A DNA stretch of 52,624 nucleotides from Gammaproteobacteria bacterium. GTDB taxonomy: Bacteria > Pseudomonadota > Gammaproteobacteria > DSM-16500. Positions 46,157 through 52,624 of this stretch are shown here, piece after piece. The notes under the pieces were generated by a model. The model was given only the letters and a program-made list of their open reading frames with translations, did not search any database and was not told where the DNA came from. Where the stretch lies: contig JAHCAO010000015.1 of assembly GCA_019634835.1 (NCBI GenBank), forward strand, positions 1 through 52,624, written 5' to 3'. Position numbers and translations under genes: made by a program. How positions within the stretch are numbered: position 1 is the stretch's first letter; each line of letters starts with the position of its first letter.

Positions 46157-47245
46157 ATGAAGTCTATCTTCAAACGCAGTGCAATTAGTTTAATCGTGTT
46201 AGGCATGGTTGGCTCAACCTATGCAGCAGCGCCAGGCAATAATACAACGTGGTCGCCGCGTCTTACTGGTGTGTTTATCGGTATTGATGCCTTGGATTTA
46301 CGTCCAATGAATGGCGATTTAGACTACATTACTGTTTCTCCTACCAGCCCAAGTGGTTCTTTTTATACCCGTGCTATTTCTACAGATTATGACTGGAGTT
46401 GGCGTTTATACGGTGGTATTAAATTTACTGATAATGATGACATCACATTAAGTTGGATGAGGATGCGCGCTAGCGATAAAGACTCAGTGGGCACTAACTC
46501 CGGCGCTACTGTTTTTCCGCGTTGGGGATATCCAGGTTCGTGGGATACCGTTTCTTCTAAGGCCAAGTTTGATTTAGATCAAGTATACGGCGTATGGGGT
46601 CATACCATTAACTTTAACAATCCATGGAGTATACGTTACGCGGTAGGTATTGAGTACGCGAAGTTAGACAGCGACATGTCTGTTTCCTCAGAGGCTTATG
46701 ATTACTACGATAACAACTCTCAGGTTCAAAGTGAGGGTGGTACTCTTGGTACGATAACAGAGAGTCGGTTACGAGGTTGGGGTCCGCGAGTTGAATTTGA
46801 TATGACGTATCACCTACCTTACAACTTTGCTTTGTTTGGAGATGCCAACGCATCTTTGTTAGTCAGTACCCGTAAGATTTCACAAGTATGGGATATTTAT
46901 GAGTATGATTCTGAATTTGGATCAGAGTGGCGCGAATATTCTTCTCATTTCTCAACCCGTCATGTAGTGGTGCCAAGATTTGGTATGAGATTGGGAGCTA
47001 GCTATACTGCTGTGTTTGGACAAGCTGGTGCAGAAGGTGGCTCATGCACAACATTGACCATCGATGCAGGTTGGCAGGTCGAATCTTATATTCATGCTAT
47101 TGAACGCCTTGATGGTATCGTTGTTGGCTCAGCTCGTGCGGCAGCTTTAGATAAATCAAGTTATTTTGCTCCATTCACCAAGAGCAGTAATTTTGGTGAC
47201 CAAGGGTTTTTCCTTGGTGTGAAGCTGGGTATGGATTGGCTGTAA
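46157..47245 (+). CDS. Outer-membrane beta-barrel protein, Lpg1974 family, copy 3
   Basis: The 362-residue paralogue is closest to copy 2; loops differ (SEAYDYYDNNSQVQSEG, DIYEYDSEFGSEWREY, DGIVVGSARAAALDKS). Signal peptide, strands and C-terminal LGVKLGMDWL are kept. The start at 46157 uses the same GGGAGCATAAGGAA leader. Confidence 0.92.
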   Translation: MKSIFKRSAISLIVLGMVGSTYAAAPGNNTTWSPRLTGVFIGIDALDLRPMNGDLDYITVSPTSPSGSFYTRAISTDYDWSWRLYGGIKFTDNDDITLSWMRMRASDKDSVGTNSGATVFPRWGYPGSWDTVSSKAKFDLDQVYGVWGHTINFNNPWSIRYAVGIEYAKLDSDMSVSSEAYDYYDNNSQVQSEGGTLGTITESRLRGWGPRVEFDMTYHLPYNFALFGDANASLLVSTRKISQVWDIYEYDSEFGSEWREYSSHFSTRHVVVPRFGMRLGASYTAVFGQAGAEGGSCTTLTIDAGWQVESYIHAIERLDGIVVGSARAAALDKSSYFAPFTKSSNFGDQGFFLGVKLGMDWL

Positions 47246-47264
47246 ACATAGTGTCACATGAGTC

Positions 47265-47304
47265 AACCCGACTGGTCAGATGGTAGTCGGGTTTTCTTTT
47301 TTTA
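47265..47304 (+). terminator. Rho-independent terminator after OMP copy 3
   Basis: AACCCGACT pairs with AGTCGGGTT, followed by TTCTTTTTTT. Confidence 0.88.
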
Positions 47305-47359
47305 CTATCATCCACGATTTTTTACTCCTAAAGTTGAAATGCTACGGGTGCAAGCAATA

Positions 47360-47389
47360 TTGCGTAAGGCCTAGCAATTACATTATGAT
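47360..47389 (+). promoter_or_regulatory. Promoter of OMP copy 4
   Basis: The shared CAATATTGCGTAA is kept with TTGCGT at 47360; TATGAT at 47384 gives an 18-bp spacer. The rest has diverged from copies 2 and 3. Confidence 0.5.
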
Positions 47390-47434
47390 AAGAGATCAGG
47401 ATATCATCTAGTACATAACAGGGAGCATATGGAT

Positions 47435-48526
47435 ATGAAATCTTTTTTTAAGCGCAGTGCAATTAGTATGATCGTCATAGGAATGGCTGGATCAGTATGT
47501 GCTGCTCCTATGCCTAACAATAATGCAACATGGTCGTCACAATTCTCAGGTGTTTTTATTGGTGTGGAAGGATTAGATCTACGCCCACAAAATGGTGATT
47601 TAGACTATGTTACTTTATTCCCTACTAGCCCGAATGGTTCTTTTAATACCAGAAACATAGATACATCTTATGATTGGAATTGGCGTGTTTTTGGTGGTAT
47701 TAAATTTACGGAAAATGATGATATTACGTTAAGTTGGATGCAGATGCGTACAAGCGATAGTGATTCAGTCAGCCCAGCATCAGGTAATAACTCATTTGCA
47801 CGCTGGTTGGTGTCTGATGGTGAGTGGTCGAATGTATGGGGTAGAGCGACATTTGATCTTGATGATGCTTACGCCGTGTGGGGTCATACCATTTATTTTA
47901 ATAATCCTTGGAGCGTGCGTTTTGCAGCGGGTCTTGAATATGCAAAACTGAATAGTAAGCTGAGAGTAACAGCAGATTCAATTGAGGATGGGCTCAGTAC
48001 CATTGGATTTGAATCTAAAAATGATACAAAAGGCATAGGGCCAAGAGTTGAATTTGATATGACGTATCATTTGCCTTATGGTTTTGCTTTATTTGGTAAG
48101 GTTAACGCAGCATTATTAGTAAGTACTAGGGATATTACCTTGAATCCATATGTTGCAACAGTTGAAAGCAGCGAAGAAGGACCTACTACAATTGACTTTT
48201 ATACCTCAGATTATTCAAAGCGCCATGTGGTGATTCCAAAGTTCGGTATGAAGTTAGGGGCTAGTTATTCTTATGTCTTTGGTCAAGCAGGTGCTGAAGG
48301 CGTGCCTTGTAGAAGGACAATACTGACATTAGATGCTGGTTGGCAAGTGGAGTCATATGTTCACGCTATAGAGCGTCCAGAGAATGGGTTCCTCTCGGTA
48401 CCATTTGGGCCTGTTACTCATCAGCCTCCTTATTACTCTAACGGTGCTTTTGCATCAACAAAGACTAGTAATTTCGGTGATCAAGGCTTGTTTGTTGGTA
48501 TTCAGTTAGGTACAGATTGGCTCTAG
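47435..48526 (+). CDS. Outer-membrane beta-barrel protein, Lpg1974 family, copy 4 (divergent)
   Basis: The 363-residue member has the same plan but differs throughout, with LDLRPQNGDLDYVTLFPTSPNGSF and a two-residue longer Cys loop (GVPCRRTILTLDAGW). It ends LGTDWL. Start 47435 aligns with the other copies; ATG 47429 two codons upstream is possible. It is probably the oldest duplicate. Confidence 0.92.
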   Translation: MKSFFKRSAISMIVIGMAGSVCAAPMPNNNATWSSQFSGVFIGVEGLDLRPQNGDLDYVTLFPTSPNGSFNTRNIDTSYDWNWRVFGGIKFTENDDITLSWMQMRTSDSDSVSPASGNNSFARWLVSDGEWSNVWGRATFDLDDAYAVWGHTIYFNNPWSVRFAAGLEYAKLNSKLRVTADSIEDGLSTIGFESKNDTKGIGPRVEFDMTYHLPYGFALFGKVNAALLVSTRDITLNPYVATVESSEEGPTTIDFYTSDYSKRHVVIPKFGMKLGASYSYVFGQAGAEGVPCRRTILTLDAGWQVESYVHAIERPENGFLSVPFGPVTHQPPYYSNGAFASTKTSNFGDQGLFVGIQLGTDWL

Positions 48527-48546
48527 TTGGATGCTTCATTATATGT

Positions 48547-48594
48547 CCCATTCCACTTGATTGAGACAATTTAAAGTGGAATGGGATTTTTTAT
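48547..48594 (+). terminator. Rho-independent terminator after OMP copy 4
   Basis: CCCATTCCACTT and AAGTGGAATGGG form a 12-bp stem with a 15-base loop, followed by ATTTTTTATT. It differs from the terminator shared by copies 1-3. Confidence 0.88.
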
Positions 48595-48683
48595 TATGCT
48601 TGTACATTCTGCAGTGTTAGAAAACTCCTTGAGTGATAGTATCTCCTGGTAATAATGTTTAATGTTTATGATTGAGGGATTAC

Positions 48684-50075
48684 ATGAATACTGAAATGGC
48701 AATTTCATTGCCAATTCCTAGTTCTATACCTGGAATTGTTTGGCCTGTTGTTCCTACGCCAATGGCAGCACAGTTACTTTCTCAAATCCATTATTTTTCG
48801 ATGAGTGAAAAATTTTCTACCGCAGCCTTGTTGGAATTACAGTTTGTACAACTAGTAGAGTTAATAAACTTTGCGCGCAAAACAGTTCCTTATTATCGGA
48901 ATAAATTTGCACATTTGCCGCTTATAACGAATACAAGGCAATTACAAGATATTTGGCCAGAAATTCCGCTATTAAATCGTCTCGATTTGCAACAGGCAAA
49001 AGAAAATATTTATAGCCAAGAGCCCATTCCTTCGCATGAACCTTCGGAGTTAATGACATCAACTGGGTCAACAGGTATGCCTGTTACTGTAAAAGGAAAT
49101 GTGGCAACGCAGTTTTTTTGGAATGCATTGACGGTGAGGGATCATCTTTGGCATAAGCATGACTTTGATAAAATCTATGCAGTGATTCGGTTTACTGAGA
49201 ATCCAGCTGCGAAACCTCCACATGGCGCAGTGTTTGAAAATTGGGGGCCTGCCACCTATAGAGTGATACCCACCGGTAAATGTCATCAATTGACTATTTG
49301 TACGACTGAAGTGGAAGCAGAATGGCTGCGTCATATTAATCCTCATTATCTTAACTGTAATCCATCAACACTAAGAGAATTGACCCAATATTTTGCAGTA
49401 CATGGTGGTGTGCCATCCAATTTAAAAAGCATTCATACGAATAGCGAAATTGTAGAGCCAGATTTACGCAAACTGGTAAAAGAAGTGTTAGGAATTCCAT
49501 TGGTTGATACTTATTCTGCGAGAGAGCTGGGTTATCTTGCGCTGCAATGTCCCGAGTACGACCATTATCATATTCAGTCTGAAAATGTGTTAGTTGAGAT
49601 TATCAATGAACAAGGCAAATTGTGTGAAGTAGATGAACCAGGTCGTGTAGTAGCAACAGGTTTACATAATTTTGCTTCACCATTAATACGTTATTTTATA
49701 GGTGATTATGCGATTCCAGGCGAAGATTGTCCCTGTGGCCGCGGTTTGCCAGTGATAAAAAGAGTATTGGGACGCCAACGTAATGTATTAAAAATGCCGG
49801 ATGGCCGACATATTTGGCCGAGTTTTACTAGCAATGGAATACGATTGATGGATTTATTTCCAGGCGGTCAATTCCAAGTGATACAAAAAACATTGACAGA
49901 AATACATATTAATCTCGCTCATGTTTTACCATTTAGCGCAGAGCAAGAAATTAAATTACGATCGCAATTGGAAATGATATTTGGATATCCATTCAAATTT
50001 ATTATCAATTATCTTGATCAAATTGAACGTGGAGCAGGCGGGAAGTACGAAGATTTTAAATGTGAAGTGACGTAA
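48684..50075 (+). CDS. PaaK-like adenylate-forming ligase (phenylacetate-CoA ligase family)
   Basis: The 463-residue protein belongs to the ANL superfamily close to phenylacetate-CoA ligase/coenzyme F390 synthetase. It has FARKTVPYYRNKF, the P-loop-like STGSTGMPVTVKG (about 125-137), DTYSARELGYLALQC, ENVLVEII, a GRVVATGLHNFASPLIRYFIGDYA stretch and CPCGRGLPVIKRVLGRQRNV before the small C-terminal domain. No phenylacetate genes are near, so the substrate acid is unknown. GAGGG precedes ATG 48684; the TTG at 48672 is unlikely. Confidence 0.88.
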   Translation: MNTEMAISLPIPSSIPGIVWPVVPTPMAAQLLSQIHYFSMSEKFSTAALLELQFVQLVELINFARKTVPYYRNKFAHLPLITNTRQLQDIWPEIPLLNRLDLQQAKENIYSQEPIPSHEPSELMTSTGSTGMPVTVKGNVATQFFWNALTVRDHLWHKHDFDKIYAVIRFTENPAAKPPHGAVFENWGPATYRVIPTGKCHQLTICTTEVEAEWLRHINPHYLNCNPSTLRELTQYFAVHGGVPSNLKSIHTNSEIVEPDLRKLVKEVLGIPLVDTYSARELGYLALQCPEYDHYHIQSENVLVEIINEQGKLCEVDEPGRVVATGLHNFASPLIRYFIGDYAIPGEDCPCGRGLPVIKRVLGRQRNVLKMPDGRHIWPSFTSNGIRLMDLFPGGQFQVIQKTLTEIHINLAHVLPFSAEQEIKLRSQLEMIFGYPFKFIINYLDQIERGAGGKYEDFKCEVT

Positions 50076-50134
50076 ATCCTATCCTGAGTGCGAGTTTAGA
50101 ATTCTTAAGTGAAATACTACGGATAGGATGATAG

Positions 50135-51250
50135 TTAAAACCCATAATATATACCGCCAAGAGTAGCGGGTTGTTTAGCGCCTGTTACGCTGGGAAGATT
50201 ACCTGGTTCCCGCTTGAGGGTTTGACGGGCCAACCAAGCAAAAGCGGTTGCTTCTATCCAATCTGGATCAAGTCCATATTTTTGTGTGGTATCAACAATA
50301 AACTGTGGCGCTGCTAAATCATGTAAACGTGACATCAAGAATGCATTATGTGTACCGCCGCCACAAATAAGAATTTCACCAGCTGGTAGTTGTTGATGAA
50401 TGGCATCAATAATGCTTCGTGCTGTTAGTTCTACGAGTGTTGCTTGTACATCGACGGCGGAAATATCTTTCCTAAAATTTCTTAGTTTGCTGTTTAGCCA
50501 GGGGAGATTAAATTCTTCACGCCCCGTACTCTTGGGCGGAGATAATTGAAAGAAATCATGATGGAGTAAGTTGGTTAACAATTCAGGATGGATAGTTCCT
50601 TGTGCACTCCAAGTTCCATCGACATCATATTTTTGTTGTTGATGATGATTGATCCACGCATCTAGTAAAACATTTCCTGGGCCCAAGTCAAACCCAATAA
50701 TGGGTTGCGAGGCGTCTTGATTTAGCACGGTGACATTTGAAATTCCACCAATATTTACAATAGCGCGATGTGTGTGATGAGAAGCAAATACATGCTGATG
50801 AAATGCTGGAACTAGTGGAGCACCTTGTCCACCATAAGCGATATCTTTGCGGCGAAAATCTGCTACAGTGGTAATTCCAGTTTCCGCCGCAATGGTGTTG
50901 GGATCACCAATTTGCAGGGTGAACCGATGTGGTTGGTGGGGGTAATGGCGTATGGTTTGTCCATGACTGCCAATAGCTTGAATAGATTGTGGAGCGACAG
51001 ATTTTTTCTTTAATAATTCATTCACAGCTTGAGCAAATTTTTTGGCTAATAAAACATCTAATTCACCTAAGCGATGGATTTCATTTTCGCCTTGCTGGCA
51101 TAAGGCTAATATTTTATCTCTTAATTCTGGCGGGTACGGTGTATAGTGAGTCGCTGTGATATAAGGAAGCGATGAGCTGAAATCCACTATTGCAGCATCG
51201 ATGCCATCGACACTGGTACCAGACATTAATCCAATATATAGCTCTTTCAT
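50135..51250 (-). CDS. anmK: Anhydro-N-acetylmuramic acid kinase
   Basis: AnmK phosphorylates and opens 1,6-anhydro-MurNAc in cell-wall recycling. The 371 residues show the ATP-binding start GLMSGTSVDGIDAAIVD (7-23), GSHGQTIRHYP, TVADFRRKDIAYGGQGAPLVP, NIGGISNVT, FDLGPGNVLLDAW and ICGGGTHNAFL. It is divergent from tyrS, as in many gammaproteobacteria. With the GlcNAc kinase and nagA at 20.6-22.8 kb it supports a wall-sugar salvage capacity. Confidence 0.97.
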   Translation of the reverse strand: MKELYIGLMSGTSVDGIDAAIVDFSSSLPYITATHYTPYPPELRDKILALCQQGENEIHRLGELDVLLAKKFAQAVNELLKKKSVAPQSIQAIGSHGQTIRHYPHQPHRFTLQIGDPNTIAAETGITTVADFRRKDIAYGGQGAPLVPAFHQHVFASHHTHRAIVNIGGISNVTVLNQDASQPIIGFDLGPGNVLLDAWINHHQQQKYDVDGTWSAQGTIHPELLTNLLHHDFFQLSPPKSTGREEFNLPWLNSKLRNFRKDISAVDVQATLVELTARSIIDAIHQQLPAGEILICGGGTHNAFLMSRLHDLAAPQFIVDTTQKYGLDPDWIEATAFAWLARQTLKREPGNLPSVTGAKQPATLGGIYYGF

Positions 51251-51398
51251 AGATGTTCTCTTAAATGTTCTCTCAATGGGTACATAAACTCAATAAGTGT
51301 ATAAAATGGACGTATAAAATAGCCTCTCACATTCGGCCTTTATTGTGCCATAATTTGCCCTCTTAATTTCAGAATATTTAGCAAGTGGAGTATATGGG

Positions 51399-52598
51399 AT
51401 GGCAATAATTGACGAAGCGTTATCTATTATTCGTCGTGGCACCGAAGAGATTTTATTGGAAGAAGAGCTCATCGCTAAATTAAAAGAAGAACGTCCATTG
51501 CGTGTCAAAGCGGGCTTTGATCCTACAGCACCTGATTTACATCTGGGACATACTGTATTGCTAAATAAAATGCGGCAATTACAAGAATTAGGCCATGAAG
51601 TCATGTTCTTAATTGGCGATTTCACAGGAATGATTGGTGATCCATCCGGGAAAAATGAAACACGTCCGCCATTGACTCGTGAACAAGTGCAAGAAAATGC
51701 ATTAACTTATCAAAAACAAGTTTTTAAGGTATTAGATCCTAATAAAACTAAAATCATGTTTAATTCAGCATGGGGAAATAAGCTTTCCGCTGTTGATTTA
51801 ATAAAATTAGCAGCTACTCATACCGTTGCCAGAATGTTAGAACGTGATGACTTTCATAAAAGATTTACTTCTGAACAACCGATTGCTATCCATGAGTTTC
51901 TTTATCCATTGCTGCAGGGTTACGATTCAGTTGCGATGCAAGCAGATATTGAGCTAGGTGGTACAGACCAAAAATTTAATTTATTAATGGGACGGGAATT
52001 GCAAAAACAGACTGGGCAAAGGCCTCAAGTGATTATTACGTTACCGTTATTACCAGGTCTTGATGGCGTGAAAAAAATGTCGAAATCATTGGGTAATTAT
52101 ATTGGTATTAATGAGGCTGCAGATCAAATTTTTGGCAAGGTGATGTCTATCTCAGATGAAACTATGTGGCTGTGGTTTGAGTTAGTTAGTTTTCGCACTA
52201 TAGAAGAAATCAAGAAGTTACGTGATGAGGTAAATGGTGGAATGAATCCTAGGGATGTTAAGTTTTTGCTTGGGGAGGAACTCGTAGCTAGATTTCATGG
52301 TACGGAGACGGCTAAACAGGCACGTGAAAACTTCATTGCTCAATTTCAAAAAGGACAGGTTCCAGAAGATATGCCTGAAGTGGCGCTCCATGCTGGAGAA
52401 AGTGGAATGCAGATAGCGAATGTCATTAAGGCAGCTGGCTTGTCTGAAAGTACATCGGAAGCTATTCGGCTTTTACAGCAGGGTGCAGTGCGTATTAATG
52501 GCGAACGAATTTTGGATAGAAACTTATTAATAGAAACAAAAAAAACCATCATCTTGCAGGTAGGTAAGCGTCGCTTTGCAAAAGTGACATTGGAATAA
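51399..52598 (+). CDS. tyrS: Tyrosyl-tRNA synthetase
   Basis: TyrS charges tRNA-Tyr. The 399-residue class I synthetase has the HIGH-type HLGHT (48-52), the KMSKS loop (about 225-229), and a C-terminal S4-like RNA-binding domain ([23 protein letters not shown]). Length and motifs fit the TyrRS subgroup of about 400 residues. GTGGAG 8 bases before ATG 51399. Confidence 0.98.
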   Translation: MAIIDEALSIIRRGTEEILLEEELIAKLKEERPLRVKAGFDPTAPDLHLGHTVLLNKMRQLQELGHEVMFLIGDFTGMIGDPSGKNETRPPLTREQVQENALTYQKQVFKVLDPNKTKIMFNSAWGNKLSAVDLIKLAATHTVARMLERDDFHKRFTSEQPIAIHEFLYPLLQGYDSVAMQADIELGGTDQKFNLLMGRELQKQTGQRPQVIITLPLLPGLDGVKKMSKSLGNYIGINEAADQIFGKVMSISDETMWLWFELVSFRTIEEIKKLRDEVNGGMNPRDVKFLLGEELVARFHGTETAKQARENFIAQFQKGQVPEDMPEVALHAGESGMQIANVIKAAGLSESTSEAIRLLQQGAVRINGERILDRNLLIETKKTIILQVGKRRFAKVTLE

Positions 52599-52624
52599 AA
52601 AAAATTTTAAAAAGTGTATTTTTG

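Overview
The window comes from an AT-rich gammaproteobacterium of the order Legionellales, most like the Coxiellaceae side of the order. Three things point there: genes for a Dot/Icm type IVB secretion system (icmV, dotA, dotB, dotC, dotD, icmT, icmS, icmQ), tandem outer-membrane proteins that look like the Lpg1974 pore-forming family, and several large coiled-coil proteins of the kind this machine exports. Assignment to a genus is not possible from the sequence alone.

Layout. 1-7.7 kb: Dot/Icm block, icmV-dotA (+) converging on dotD-dotC-dotB (-), then an unknown gene with a possible CheD/CNF-like deamidase core, then icmT-icmS (+). 7.7-11.1 kb: accessory stretch with two proteins of apparent permuted papain-like (NlpC/P60-LRAT) fold on either side of a decayed IS1111-type insertion sequence, plus two long palindromic elements. 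11.2-15 kb: housekeeping genes gpsA-secB-grxC-rhodanese and the divergent pair comF/bioC. 15-20.5 kb: two very large coiled-coil genes of unknown function, separated by a decayed hairpin element. 20.6-25.1 kb: a GlcNAc kinase gene and nagA, a near-perfect 173-bp palindromic element, then spoT. 25.3-29.4 kb: small genes, ridA, a decayed gene, a Gln-rich coiled-coil gene and a gene-free, hairpin-rich segment. 29.4-33.7 kb: ctpA, gpmI, mlaA. 33.7-35.3 kb: a second Dot/Icm islet, icmQ preceded by a tiny gene in the position of icmR and followed by a zinc-ribbon coiled-coil gene. 35.7-39.1 kb: hfq-hflX-DUF2065-purA (hflK and hflC absent) and a tRNA-Leu. 39.2-41.2 kb: an unknown gene and a multiply frameshifted pseudogene. 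41.4-52.6 kb: recG, four tandem outer-membrane protein genes each with its own terminator, a PaaK-like adenylate-forming enzyme, anmK and tyrS.

How it fits together. IcmV/DotA (inner membrane), DotC/DotD (outer-membrane core lipoproteins), DotB (ATPase), IcmT, IcmS (effector adaptor) and the IcmQ pair belong to one secretion machine, spread over two loci about 26 kb apart. Several unrecognised genes beside them are plausible substrates. Two of these (starts 17710 and 39276) have paired TTAA half-sites 11 bp apart, resembling the PmrA box that controls dot/icm and effector genes in Legionella and Coxiella. Mobile and palindromic elements, pseudogenes and lost neighbours (hflKC, possibly envC) suggest a host-adapted genome in moderate decay.
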